From: an uncultured Paracoccaceae bacterium
GTDB lineage: Bacteria; Pseudomonadota; Alphaproteobacteria; Rhodobacterales; Rhodobacteraceae
Assembly: GCA_947503175.1 (NCBI GenBank)
Contig: CANNCO010000001.1
Location: 124,001-188,000, forward strand
DNA length: 64,000 nt
Direction: 5' to 3'
The notes under the pieces are model-generated. The model had not been told where the DNA came from. It ran no database searches and was given only the letters and a program-made list of their open reading frames with translations. Below are positions 7,116 to 16,320 of this stretch, in pieces (position 1 is the stretch's first letter; every line of letters starts with the position of its first letter). A program made the translations under genes and the position numbers.

Positions 7116-7970
7116 ATGAAAGACGCACTAAGGGGCGTACTGGCCGGGGTCGCGCTGAGCGCGCTGGCCAGTGGCGCTACCGCGCAGGAAGACGCCAAGC
7201 TGATCGTGAATGGCGAGATCGAAATGGTCACGACGACGACCGCGCCCGAACATCTTGAGGGCGCGTTCAGGGAGATCCGGTCGGGCTGGACGTTCCGCAC
7301 GCCGGAGACCCAGGCGCTTCAGATGGACGATTTCGAGAACCCGGCCATGATCGCGGTGGATCGGGCGCAGGTCGTCTGGGATGCCGTCGACGGCACTGAA
7401 GGCAATAGCTGTTCAAGCTGTCATGGCACCGTCGATGAGAGCATGGCCGGTGTCCGTGCCGTCTATCCCAAGTGGAACGAGGACGCTGGCGAGGTCAGAA
7501 CGCTGGAGATGCAGATCAACGACTGCCGCGAAAACCGGATGGGGGCCGAACCCTGGGATTACGGATCGACCGGCATGATCGACATGACCGCGCTGATCTC
7601 GATTCCATCCCGCGGGATGCCGGTCAACGTGGCGATCGACGGCCCGGCCCAGAGCACCTGGGAGAAGGGCAAGGAGATCTACTATACCCGCTTCGGCCAG
7701 CTTGAACTGGCTTGTGCGAATTGCCACGAGGACAATTATGACAACCTGATCCGGGCGGACCATCTATCGATGGGGATGACCAACGGGTTCCCGGTCTATC
7801 GTCTGCGGAACACGCGGCTGAACTCGACCCACCAGCGGTTCAGGGGCTGCATCCGTGACACGCGGGCCGAGACGTTCGCAGTTGGATCGCCCGAGTTCGT
7901 GGCGCTTGAGCTTTACGTTGCATCGCGCGGTAACGGGCTTTCGGTCGAAGCGCCGTCCGTCAGAAACTAA
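7116..7970 (+). CDS. soxA: Diheme cytochrome SoxA
   Basis: A 284-residue secreted c-type cytochrome and the catalytic subunit of SoxXA (L-cysteine S-thiosulfotransferase). The signal peptide ends near ATAQ. Two heme sites are present, C99-SS-C102-H103 and C200-AN-C203-H204, which makes this the diheme Paracoccus type rather than the monoheme type. C245 in RFRGCIRDTRAE is the active-site cysteine that ligates heme and carries the persulfide. AGGGGAGGAGAGG gives a strong ribosome-binding site. A 91-nt gap precedes soxB. Confidence 0.96.
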   Translation: MKDALRGVLAGVALSALASGATAQEDAKLIVNGEIEMVTTTTAPEHLEGAFREIRSGWTFRTPETQALQMDDFENPAMIAVDRAQVVWDAVDGTEGNSCSSCHGTVDESMAGVRAVYPKWNEDAGEVRTLEMQINDCRENRMGAEPWDYGSTGMIDMTALISIPSRGMPVNVAIDGPAQSTWEKGKEIYYTRFGQLELACANCHEDNYDNLIRADHLSMGMTNGFPVYRLRNTRLNSTHQRFRGCIRDTRAETFAVGSPEFVALELYVASRGNGLSVEAPSVRN

Positions 7971-8061
7971 TGGATGGCCCGTCCCGGGAGATCGGGGTGG
8001 GTCTTTTTCACGAAAGACGCATTCAATTATGCGAATGCGAATATGATTGGGAGAGCGCCGA

Positions 8062-9756
8062 ATGATTTCGCGCAGGGATTTCCTTCAGGTCGGAATGGCG
8101 GCGTCGGCGCTTTATGGCGCCGGCGGTATGGGCAACTGGGCGCGGCTGGCTGCGCAACAGACGCTGACGCAGGACGATCTGTTGCGGTTCGACACCTCGG
8201 GCAATGTCACACTGATCCACATCACCGATATTCATGCGCAGCTGAAGCCCGTGTGGTTTCGGGAGCCGGAGTTCAATATCGGCGTCGGCGAAGTCGCGGG
8301 TCTGCCGCCGCATGTGACGGGCGCGGATTTTCGCAAGATGTACGGGATCGCCGATGGGTCGGTGATGGACTATGCGCTGACCTATGACGATTTCGTCAGT
8401 CTTTCACAGGCCTATGGCAAGGTCGGCGGGGCCGACCGGATCGCGACCGTTGTCAATGCCATTCGCGCGGACCGGCCCGATGCCCTGCTGCTGGACGGTG
8501 GCGATACATGGCAGGGATCGTTGACCGCGTTGCGCACGCAGGGTCAGGACATGGTTAATGTATTCAAGGCGCTGGGCACGGATGCCATGACTTCGCATTG
8601 GGAGTTCACGCTGGGCATCGACCGGGTCATGGAGATCGTCGAGAATGAGCTGGGTTTTCCGTTCCTGGGTGCGAATATCTTTGATGCGACATGGGACGAG
8701 CCTGCATTCGAGCCCTATCAGATGTTCGAACGGGGCGGGGCGCAGATCGCGGTGATCGGGCAGGCCTTCCCTTATATGCCGATTGCGAACCCGGGCTGGA
8801 TGTTCCCGGATCTGAGCTTTGGCATCCGGCAGGAACGGATGGCCGAAATGGTTGCCGAGGTGCGCGCGGCTGGGGCCGACGCGGTGGTCCTTCTGAGCCA
8901 TAACGGGTTCGATGTGGACCGGAAGCTGGCGGCGGACGTGCCGGGGATCGACGTGATCCTGACGGGACATACCCATGATGCGCTGCCCGAGCCGGTTCTG
9001 GTGGGCAAGACTCATCTGATCGCAAGCGGCAGTCACGGCAAGTTCGTGAGCCGTCTGGATCTGGACGTGCGTGACGGTGAGGTGAAGGAGGTCAACCACA
9101 AGCTGATCCCGATCCTGTCGGATGTCATCACCCCCGATCCGGATATGGCGGCTTTGGTGGAAGCCGAACGCGCGCCGTACATGGATGAGTTGACCGAAGT
9201 GATCGGGACGACGGATTCGCTTCTGTACCGTCGCGGCAACTTCAACGGGACGTGGGACGATCTGATCTGCAACGCGCTTCTGGAAGAGCGCGAGGCGGAT
9301 ATCGCCCTGTCGCCCGGGTTCCGCTGGGGGGCTTCGCTGTTGCCCGGATCGGATATCACGCGCGAGGATATCTTTAACGCCACGGCGATGAGCTATCCCA
9401 ATGCATACCGCACCGAGATGACGGGAGAGTTCCTGCATATCGTCCTGGAGGACGTGGCCGATAACCTGTTCAACCCCGATCCTTATTACCAGCAGGGCGG
9501 GGACATGGTGCGGGTTGGCGGCATGTCGTATCGGATTGATATCGATCAGCCGCAGGGCAGCCGGATCAGTGATATGACCCTGTTGAAGACGGGCGAAAAG
9601 ATCGACGCGAGCAAGACCTATATGGTCGCCGGCTGGGCCAGTGTGAACGAAGACACGGAAGGTCCGCCGATCTGGGACGTGGTCGAGGCGCATATCCGCA
9701 AGGAGGGTACGGTGTCGATCCCGTCGAACGAGACAATCAAGGTTGTTGGAGGATAA
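8062..9756 (+). CDS. soxB: Thiosulfohydrolase SoxB
   Basis: A 564-residue periplasmic dimanganese hydrolase that removes sulfate from SoxY-bound thiosulfonate. It belongs to the 5'-nucleotidase-like metallophosphoesterases. Metal-binding motifs occur in order: THITDIHAQL, LLDGGDTWQGS, LLSHNGFDVD and LTGHTHDA. The leader SRRDFLQVGMAAS is Tat-type. The ATG at 8062 is preferred over an upstream TTG at 8047 because GGGAG lies at good spacing. It sits between soxA and soxC in the usual order. Confidence 0.96.
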   Translation: MISRRDFLQVGMAASALYGAGGMGNWARLAAQQTLTQDDLLRFDTSGNVTLIHITDIHAQLKPVWFREPEFNIGVGEVAGLPPHVTGADFRKMYGIADGSVMDYALTYDDFVSLSQAYGKVGGADRIATVVNAIRADRPDALLLDGGDTWQGSLTALRTQGQDMVNVFKALGTDAMTSHWEFTLGIDRVMEIVENELGFPFLGANIFDATWDEPAFEPYQMFERGGAQIAVIGQAFPYMPIANPGWMFPDLSFGIRQERMAEMVAEVRAAGADAVVLLSHNGFDVDRKLAADVPGIDVILTGHTHDALPEPVLVGKTHLIASGSHGKFVSRLDLDVRDGEVKEVNHKLIPILSDVITPDPDMAALVEAERAPYMDELTEVIGTTDSLLYRRGNFNGTWDDLICNALLEEREADIALSPGFRWGASLLPGSDITREDIFNATAMSYPNAYRTEMTGEFLHIVLEDVADNLFNPDPYYQQGGDMVRVGGMSYRIDIDQPQGSRISDMTLLKTGEKIDASKTYMVAGWASVNEDTEGPPIWDVVEAHIRKEGTVSIPSNETIKVVGG

Positions 9757-9760
9757 GAGC

Positions 9761-11023
9761 ATGTCCGATGGTCCAATGAAGCCCTCGCGGCGCGGGTTCC
9801 TGAAGGCAGCGGTCGCAGGCAGTGCGGCGGCGTTTGCAGGACGCGCGAGTGCGGCGACGCCCGATACGGCGATCACAGAGTTGCAGCCTTGGATGCAGGC
9901 GCTGGGCGAAGGCGTGGACGCGCGGCCCTATGGCACGCCGTCCGAGTTCGAAGGCCATGTGGTGCGCCGGAACGTGGAATGGCTGACCGCCGATCCGGTG
10001 AGTTCGGTCAATTTCACACCGCTGCACGAGCTGGACGGTATTTTCACCCCGAATGGTCTGTGTTTCGAGCGGCACCATGCGGGGATTGCCGAGATCGAAC
10101 CGGCGAAGCACCGGCTGATGATCAACGGGCTTGTGGATACGCCTTTGGTGTTCACGATGCAGGATCTGATGCGGTTCCCGCGCGAAAACCACGCCTATTT
10201 CCTGGAATGCGCAGCCAATTCGGGGATGGAGTGGCGTGGCGCACAGCTGAATGGCTGCCAGTTCACTCACGGGATGATCCACAACGTTCTTTATACCGGC
10301 GTGCCCCTGCGGCTGCTGCTGGAAGAGGCCGGGGTCAAGACGAACGGCAAATGGATCATGCCCGAAGGCGCGGATGCCAGTGCCATGACCCGGTCGATTC
10401 CGATCGAGAAGGCGCTGGATGACTGCCTTGTAGCCTTCAAGATGAACGGCGAGGCATTGCGGCCCGAGCAGGGATATCCGGTGCGGCTGGTCGTGCCGGG
10501 CTGGGAAGGCAATATGTGGGTCAAGTGGTTGCGCCGGATCGAAGTGGGCGACGAGCCCTGGCATCACCGTGAAGAGACATCGAAATACACCGATCTTCTG
10601 GAGAACGGGAAAGCGCGGCGGTTCACCTGGGAGATGGATGCGAAATCTGTGATCACATCGCCCAGCCCACAGGCGCCGATCACCCATGGCAAGGGCCATA
10701 CTGTGATCACAGGGGTCGCGTGGTCGGGCCGGGGCACCATTCCGAGGGTCGACGTGACGCTGGATGGCGGCAAGAACTGGCAGCAGGCGCGGATGTCGGG
10801 CCCGAGCCTCGACAAGTCGATGCACCGGTTCTACTACGAGTTCGATTGGGACGGGTCGCCCTTGCTGCTGCAAAGCCGGGCGCATGATTCAACGGGCTAT
10901 GTTCAGCCGACGAAAGACCAGCTGCGCGAATGGCGCGGCGTCAACTCAATCTACCACAACAACGGTATCCAGACCTGGTATGTGAACGAACAAGGGGTGG
11001 CGGAAAATGTCGAAGTTTCTTAA
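9761..11023 (+). CDS. soxC: Sulfane dehydrogenase molybdenum subunit SoxC
   Basis: A 420-residue molybdoenzyme of the sulfite oxidase family. With SoxD it oxidises the sulfane sulfur on SoxY, yielding six electrons. The Tat leader has the motif SRRGFLKAA. C150 in FLECAANSG is the molybdenum-ligating cysteine. The C-terminal part has the family dimerisation domain pattern (VDVTLDGGKNW). The start is set by GGAGG 8 nt before the ATG at 9761. Its end overlaps soxD by 17 nt. Presence of soxCD predicts complete oxidation to sulfate without sulfur globules. Confidence 0.95.
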   Translation: MSDGPMKPSRRGFLKAAVAGSAAAFAGRASAATPDTAITELQPWMQALGEGVDARPYGTPSEFEGHVVRRNVEWLTADPVSSVNFTPLHELDGIFTPNGLCFERHHAGIAEIEPAKHRLMINGLVDTPLVFTMQDLMRFPRENHAYFLECAANSGMEWRGAQLNGCQFTHGMIHNVLYTGVPLRLLLEEAGVKTNGKWIMPEGADASAMTRSIPIEKALDDCLVAFKMNGEALRPEQGYPVRLVVPGWEGNMWVKWLRRIEVGDEPWHHREETSKYTDLLENGKARRFTWEMDAKSVITSPSPQAPITHGKGHTVITGVAWSGRGTIPRVDVTLDGGKNWQQARMSGPSLDKSMHRFYYEFDWDGSPLLLQSRAHDSTGYVQPTKDQLREWRGVNSIYHNNGIQTWYVNEQGVAENVEVS

Positions 11024-12053
11024 TGGCTTGATGGTTGCCACACTTGCCGCGTTGCCAGCCTTCGCGGACGGGTTCGGGCTTGGTCGCCCGGCACTTTCCG
11101 AGGAAGTCGCGGCCTGGGATATCGATATCCGGCCCGATGGGCTGGGCCTGCCCGAAGGGTCGGGATCGGTGGCCGACGGCGAGGTTCTCTATATCGATAA
11201 CTGCGCTGTCTGCCATGGCGATTTCGGCGAGGCGATTGGGCGGTGGCCGGTTCTTGCGGGCGGGGACGATAGCCTGACCGACGACCGGCCCGTCAAGACG
11301 GTGGGATCGTACTGGCCCTATCTTTCCACGGTCTATGACTATGTTTACCGCGCGATGCCGTTCGGAAACGCCCAGTCACTGACGGATGACGAGGTTTACG
11401 CGATCACCGCCTATCTTCTGAACCTGAACTTTCTGGTGGACGAGGATTTCGTGCTGAGCAACGAGAACTTTACCGAGGTCCGGTTGCCCAACGAAGAGAA
11501 CTTTTTCCTTGATGACCGGGAAGAGGTCGAACTGGCCGCCCTGCGCACCGAACCTTGCATGACCGACTGCAAGGATGCGGTCGAGATCACGAAACGCGCG
11601 GCGGTGATCGACGTGACGCCCGAGGATGCGGGTGTTGTCGGCGCGGTCGACGAAAGCGGTGCTGTTGTGGCCTCGGCCGAAACGGCACCGGAAGCCGACG
11701 TGGTCGAGGTTGCTGCCGCGCCCGCTGCGGACCCGGCGCTGGTGGCCGAAGGCGAACGGCTTTACCGGCAGTGCCGGGCGTGTCACGAAGTGGGCGAAGG
11801 CGCGCGCAACAGGACCGGGCCGCATCTGAACGGTGTGATGGGCAGGGCAAAGGGCGGACTTGAGGATTTCCGGTATTCCAAGGTGATGCAGGAGGCCGGT
11901 GAGGCCGGCGGCATCTGGAATGAAGAGACGCTTTCCGCTTTCCTTGCCGACCCGCGCGGCTATATGAGGGGTACGAAGATGTCGTTTCGTGGTCTGAGAT
12001 CTGAAGAGGATCTTGCTGCAATGAATGCCTATCTGTCCACGCTGACGGAATAG
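11007..12053 (+). CDS. soxD: Diheme cytochrome subunit SoxD
   Basis: A 348-residue secreted cytochrome that accepts electrons from SoxC. The two heme domains carry C66-AV-C69-H70 and C256-RA-C259-H260. They are joined by a linker (about residues 200-245) rich in alanine, valine and glutamate. The C-terminal domain is closely similar to the N-terminal domain of the next gene product, SoxE: both contain GPHLNGV.GRA, EDFRYS and MSFRG. The signal peptide ends near AFA. The gene overlaps soxC by 17 nt and is followed by soxE after 3 nt. Confidence 0.93.
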   Translation: MSKFLNGLMVATLAALPAFADGFGLGRPALSEEVAAWDIDIRPDGLGLPEGSGSVADGEVLYIDNCAVCHGDFGEAIGRWPVLAGGDDSLTDDRPVKTVGSYWPYLSTVYDYVYRAMPFGNAQSLTDDEVYAITAYLLNLNFLVDEDFVLSNENFTEVRLPNEENFFLDDREEVELAALRTEPCMTDCKDAVEITKRAAVIDVTPEDAGVVGAVDESGAVVASAETAPEADVVEVAAAPAADPALVAEGERLYRQCRACHEVGEGARNRTGPHLNGVMGRAKGGLEDFRYSKVMQEAGEAGGIWNEETLSAFLADPRGYMRGTKMSFRGLRSEEDLAAMNAYLSTLTE

Positions 12054-12056
12054 CCC

Positions 12057-12749
12057 ATGCGGGTTCTGGCCGTCCTGCTTGCCTGTCTTTCTGCCGGTCC
12101 CCTGTGGGCCAGCGAGATCGGCGACGCGGATCGCGGTCAGCAACTTTTTTCACAATGCAGCGCTTGCCATATGGTCGGTCCGGACGCCAAAAGCCGGATC
12201 GGCCCGCATCTGAACGGTGTGTTCGGGCGGGCGGCCGGGGCGATCGAGGATTTCAGGTATTCCCGGTCGATGGAGCGCGCGGCAGCCGATGGGCTGATCT
12301 GGACGCTTGAGACGCTGGACCCCTATCTGGAAAATCCGCGCATCCTGATTTCGGGCACGCGGATGAGCTTTCGCGGAATGAAAGACCCCGAGGACCGCGC
12401 AGATGTTCTGGCCTACCTTCGGCTCTTTTCCGACGATCCGGCCAACATCCCCGAGGCGGAACCGACCGCAATTGCCACGGAAGTCGAGCTTTCCCCCGAA
12501 ATACTCGCCATCGAGGGGGATCGTGCTTATGGTGAGTATCTGTCAAGCGAGTGCAAGACGTGTCACCGTTTGGACGGGGCGGATGAGGGGATACCATCGA
12601 TTACGAACTGGCCGTCGGAAAACTTTGTTCTGGCAATGCATGCCTACAAGCGCAAGATCCGCCCGCATCCGGTGATGCAGATGATGGCCGGGCGTTTGTC
12701 GGATGAGGAGATCGCCGCGTTGGCTGTTTATTTTGAGACCATTGAATAG
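12057..12749 (+). CDS. soxE: Diheme cytochrome c SoxE
   Basis: A 230-residue periplasmic diheme cytochrome with sites C34-SA-C37-H38 and C166-KT-C169-H170. The signal peptide ends at WAS. The second domain resembles small cytochromes paired with flavocytochrome subunits, which agrees with the flavoprotein SoxF encoded next (26 nt downstream). It probably passes electrons between SoxF and the respiratory chain. The first domain looks like a copy of the SoxD C-terminal domain. Confidence 0.9.
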   Translation: MRVLAVLLACLSAGPLWASEIGDADRGQQLFSQCSACHMVGPDAKSRIGPHLNGVFGRAAGAIEDFRYSRSMERAAADGLIWTLETLDPYLENPRILISGTRMSFRGMKDPEDRADVLAYLRLFSDDPANIPEAEPTAIATEVELSPEILAIEGDRAYGEYLSSECKTCHRLDGADEGIPSITNWPSENFVLAMHAYKRKIRPHPVMQMMAGRLSDEEIAALAVYFETIE

Positions 12750-12775
12750 ACGCGCGATAAAACGGGAGGACTGAC

Positions 12776-14038
12776 ATGACTTTGAAAAGAAGGACCTTTA
12801 TCGGTACCGGTGCGGCCGCTATGCTGGCGGCCCCTATGGTGCGGGCGGCAGGCCATGGGAAACCACGGGTCGTGGTCGTGGGGGGCGGCGCCGGGGGTGC
12901 AACGGCGGCACGTTACATCGCCAAGGACAGCGAGGGCGCGATTGACGTCACGCTGATCGAGCCGAGCCGCGTCTATTACACCTGTTTCTTCTCGAATCTC
13001 TATATCGGCGGGTTCGAGGCGATGGACGATCTGGGCCACACTTATGGCACGCTTGCCGCGGATTACGGGATCAATGTTGTTCATGACTGGGTGACGGGTG
13101 TCGACCGGGACGCGAAGACGGTGACCACAGCGGGCGGTCACAGCCTGCCCTATGATCGTCTGATCCTGAGCCCGGGCATCGATTTCGTAGATGATGCGGT
13201 GCCGGGCTGGAGCGTCGCGGATCAGGATATCATGCCCCATGCCTATAAGGGGGGAACGCAGGCGACACTGCTGAAGGCCAAGATCGAAGCGATGCCCGAG
13301 GGCGGCGTCTTTGCGATGGTCGCACCGCCCAATCCTTTCCGTTGTCCACCCGGACCTTACGAGCGGATTTCGATGGTGGCGCATCTGCTGACGCAGGTTA
13401 ACCCGACGGCGAAAATTCTGGTCGTCGACCCGAAGGAGAGCTTTTCGAAACAGGCTTTGTTCGAAGAAGGCTGGCAGAACCACTATGGTGGGATGATCGA
13501 CCGTATCGGTCCCGATTTCGGCGCCGAGAATGTCGAGGTGCGGCCCGAGGCGATGGAGGTCGTGATCGACGGCGCGGTCGAGAAAGTCGATGCGTGCAAC
13601 GTGATCCCGGCGATGAAAGCGGGCCGGATCTGTGAGGTCGCGGGAATTACCGATGGGCGCTGGGCGCCGGTCGTGCCGGAGACGATGCAGAGCCGGATGG
13701 ACGAGAGTATCCACGTCCTCGGCGACGCGTCGCAGCAGGGCGACATGCCGAAGTCGGGCTATTCTGCCAACAGTCAGGCCAAGGTGGCGGCAATGGCCGT
13801 GCGCGGGGCGCTGACCGATAGCCGCGTGTTCCCCGCGAAATTCTCGAACACTTGCTGGTCGCTGATTTCGACCGATGACGGGGTCAAGGTGGGCGCGAGC
13901 TATGAGGCGACGGAAGAGAAGATCGCCAAGGTCGACGGGTTCATCAGCCAGACCGGTGAAGATGCGGCGCTGCGCAAGGCGACCTATGAGGAAAGCCTGG
14001 GCTGGTATTCCGGTATTACCAGCGACATGTTCGGCTGA
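12776..14038 (+). CDS. soxF: FAD flavoprotein SoxF (sulfide dehydrogenase type)
   Basis: A 420-residue flavoprotein of the FCSD/SoxF family. The leader LKRRTFIGTGAAAM is Tat-like. The FAD-binding Rossmann motif is VVVVGGGAGGATAARY at about residues 32-47. C70 in VYYTCFFSNLY and a later cysteine in RCPPGPYER correspond to the redox-active pair. The C-terminal domain closes with a family-typical GWYSGI. It can oxidise sulfide and has been reported to reactivate the Sox system. The Shine-Dalgarno GGGAGGA precedes it; a GC-rich hairpin follows. Confidence 0.92.
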   Translation: MTLKRRTFIGTGAAAMLAAPMVRAAGHGKPRVVVVGGGAGGATAARYIAKDSEGAIDVTLIEPSRVYYTCFFSNLYIGGFEAMDDLGHTYGTLAADYGINVVHDWVTGVDRDAKTVTTAGGHSLPYDRLILSPGIDFVDDAVPGWSVADQDIMPHAYKGGTQATLLKAKIEAMPEGGVFAMVAPPNPFRCPPGPYERISMVAHLLTQVNPTAKILVVDPKESFSKQALFEEGWQNHYGGMIDRIGPDFGAENVEVRPEAMEVVIDGAVEKVDACNVIPAMKAGRICEVAGITDGRWAPVVPETMQSRMDESIHVLGDASQQGDMPKSGYSANSQAKVAAMAVRGALTDSRVFPAKFSNTCWSLISTDDGVKVGASYEATEEKIAKVDGFISQTGEDAALRKATYEESLGWYSGITSDMFG

Positions 14039-14044
14039 ACTGTT

Positions 14045-14072
14045 GCGGGCGGGTCCGATCGGGCCCGCCCGC
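14045..14072 (+). terminator. GC-rich hairpin after soxF
   Basis: GCGGGCGGG at 14045-14053 pairs with CCCGCCCGC at 14064-14072 around a 10-nt loop, 6 nt after the soxF stop codon. No T-run follows, so termination may be weak or factor-dependent and read-through to the downstream transporter is possible. Confidence 0.55.
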
Positions 14073-14160
14073 ATAGCTGCCGGGCCTGATTTTGACTCAT
14101 GTCAGAGCGGAGTTGCCGCGGTTCTGAAAAGCATCTGGTCAGATTTGACGGAGGCGCCAG

Positions 14161-15231
14161 ATGCTTGAAACCATTGCGGAACGCTTTGGCGACGCGCCGG
14201 TTCTATTTGCTTTCGGTTTGATTGTCGGGCTGTTGTTCGGGGCTGCCGCGCAGCATTCGCAGTTCTGCCTACGGGCCGCGACGATCGAGTTCGCCGAGGC
14301 GCGCCCGGGGCCACGTTTCGCGGTCTGGCTGCTGGCCTTTGGAGCGGCGGTGCTGCTTGTACAGGGTGCTACGCTCGCCGGGCTTCTTGAGACCGGCGAC
14401 GCGCGTCAGATCGCGGCGACCGGCAGCCTGTCCGGTGCAGTGATCGGGGGCGCTCTTTTCGGTATTGGCATGATCCTTGCGCGCGGCTGCGCCAGCAGGC
14501 TGTTGGTGCTGTCAGCCACCGGAAATCTTCGGGCGCTGATCACCGGGCTGGTGCTGACGGTTGTGGCGCAGGCGTCATTGCGGGGCGGGCTGTCACCCCT
14601 GCGGGAGACCCTGTCGGGCCTCTGGACCGTTCCCGGAGGTGACGCGCGCGATCTGTTGAACTGGGCCGGAGGGGGTCATGGGGCGGGCGCTTTGCTGGGT
14701 CTTTGCATACTGGCCCTTGGGTTCCTGCTGGTCCGGCGCCATGGCCTTGGGACCAGCCGGATGATTGCGGCCAGTCTTGTTGGTGGTGCCGTGGCGCTGG
14801 GTTGGGTTCTGACATGGGCGATGACGCAGGTATCGTTCGAGCCGCTGCAGGCGGGCAGCGTCAGTTTCACCGGGCCGTCGGCGGACACGCTGATGGGGCT
14901 GGTCAACGAGCGCACGCTGCCAATGACGTTTTCCGTGGGGCTTGTTCCGGGGGTCTTTTGCGGATCGGCTTTGACGGCGCTTCTGACGGGAACGTGGCAG
15001 TTGCAGGGGTTCGAGGGCGGTCCGTCGATGCTGCGTTATCTGATCGGTGCGGTTCTGATGGGATTTGGCGCGATGCTGGCCGGGGGCTGCGCGGTTGGTG
15101 CAGGTGTCACCGGTGGCGCGATTTTTGCGCTGACGGCCTGGGTTGCGCTGGCGTCGATGTGGGTGGGTGCGGTTGTGACCGTGCTGATCTTGCGGCGGAT
15201 GCCCGCCGGGCCCCTCGCGATAATTTCGTGA
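14161..15231 (+). CDS. Second YeeE/YedE-family sulfur-compound transporter
   Basis: A 356-residue polytopic membrane protein. Its three family cysteines are C36 (SQFCLRAA), C110 (LARGCASRLL) and C310 (AGGCAVGAG), so it keeps the proposed thiosulfate relay. It is clearly different in sequence from the SoxT at 888-1943, not a recent duplicate. A 122-nt gap with a hairpin separates it from soxF on the same strand. It could import thiosulfate for assimilation or move a reduced sulfur product across the membrane. Confidence 0.85.
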   Translation: MLETIAERFGDAPVLFAFGLIVGLLFGAAAQHSQFCLRAATIEFAEARPGPRFAVWLLAFGAAVLLVQGATLAGLLETGDARQIAATGSLSGAVIGGALFGIGMILARGCASRLLVLSATGNLRALITGLVLTVVAQASLRGGLSPLRETLSGLWTVPGGDARDLLNWAGGGHGAGALLGLCILALGFLLVRRHGLGTSRMIAASLVGGAVALGWVLTWAMTQVSFEPLQAGSVSFTGPSADTLMGLVNERTLPMTFSVGLVPGVFCGSALTALLTGTWQLQGFEGGPSMLRYLIGAVLMGFGAMLAGGCAVGAGVTGGAIFALTAWVALASMWVGAVVTVLILRRMPAGPLAIIS

Positions 15232-15310
15232 CAATCGGATACTAGCCCTTGCGGTGTTGTGCCCGAGTTGGCACCATTATCCCAACAGGCACCCTTTCAC
15301 GGAGAGCTTA

Positions 15311-16318
15311 TTGGCCATTGGCACACTGACACCTTCGACGTCCGGAGAGAGTATCGAAGCCCGGATCGAATTTCCCGACAATCGCCTTTTGATCGACCTT
15401 TGCGGTGAGTTTGACCGCAACCTCGCACAAATAGAGCATCAACTGTCCGTGCAGATCGTTCGGCGGGGCAATATCCTTGCCATCATGGGTGAGGAGGATG
15501 CGCGGGCGCAGGCCGTACCGGTGCTTGAGGCGCTGTATCAGAAGCTGGAAAGCGGTCGCAGCATTGATGCGGGCGAAATTGATGGCGAGATCCGGATGGG
15601 GGGCACGACGGCTGTGCCTGCGAGCCTGCCCGGCGATCAGCTTGAGATGTTCAAGGGAGGGCGGGTCGAGATCAAGACGCGCAAGAAGCTGGTCGAACCG
15701 CGGACCGAGGCGCAGAAGGCCTATGTGCGGTCGCTGTTTTCGAACGAGTTGGCTTTTGGCATCGGGCCTGCGGGGACGGGCAAAACCTATCTGGCGGTGG
15801 CCGTGGGCGTGTCGATGTTTATCGAAGGCCATGTGGACCGGATCATCCTGTCGCGGCCCGCGGTTGAGGCGGGGGAACGGCTGGGTTTTCTGCCCGGTGA
15901 CATGAAGGACAAGGTCGATCCCTACATGCAGCCGCTTTACGACGCGCTGAATGATTTTCTGCCCGGCAAGCAGGTGGCGAAGCTGATCGAGGAAAAGCGG
16001 ATCGAGATTGCGCCGCTGGCGTTCATGCGGGGGCGGACCCTGTCCAATGCCTTCGTGGTGCTGGATGAGGCGCAGAATGCGACCGGGATGCAGATGAAGA
16101 TGTTCCTGACCCGTTTGGGCGAGGGCAGCCGGATGGTGATCACAGGCGACCGGACGCAGGTGGATTTGCCACGTGGTGTGACCTCGGGTCTGTCGGATGC
16201 GGAGCGGCTGTTAAAGGGGATCGACAAGATCTCTTTCAACTACTTCACGGCAAAGGATGTGGTGCGCCATGCCTTGGTGGCGAAGATCATCGAGGCCTAC
16301 GAAGGTGAGACCGGGTAG
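15311..16318 (+). CDS. PhoH-family ATPase
   Basis: A PhoH-like P-loop ATPase of 335 residues from the chosen start. An N-terminal KH-like segment precedes the ATPase domain with Walker A GPAGTGKTYLA and Walker B VLDEAQNA. The family is linked to RNA metabolism and often partners YbeY. A TTG at 15311 with GGAGAG 4 nt upstream is preferred; the longer reading to 15254 lacks such a signal. It converges on phaZ with a 2-nt gap. The usual ybeY and corC neighbours are absent downstream. Confidence 0.9.
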   Translation: MAIGTLTPSTSGESIEARIEFPDNRLLIDLCGEFDRNLAQIEHQLSVQIVRRGNILAIMGEEDARAQAVPVLEALYQKLESGRSIDAGEIDGEIRMGGTTAVPASLPGDQLEMFKGGRVEIKTRKKLVEPRTEAQKAYVRSLFSNELAFGIGPAGTGKTYLAVAVGVSMFIEGHVDRIILSRPAVEAGERLGFLPGDMKDKVDPYMQPLYDALNDFLPGKQVAKLIEEKRIEIAPLAFMRGRTLSNAFVVLDEAQNATGMQMKMFLTRLGEGSRMVITGDRTQVDLPRGVTSGLSDAERLLKGIDKISFNYFTAKDVVRHALVAKIIEAYEGETG

Positions 16319-16320
16319 CG

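Noticed and set aside
8404-9876. Long leftward open frame opposite soxB
   Set aside because: It is rich in His, Arg and Asp and has no recognisable domain. It mirrors the soxB frame, as expected in high-GC DNA.
14045-14072. A tRNA or riboswitch in the soxF-transporter gap
   Set aside because: Only a simple GC hairpin is present. There is no cloverleaf or conserved riboswitch core.
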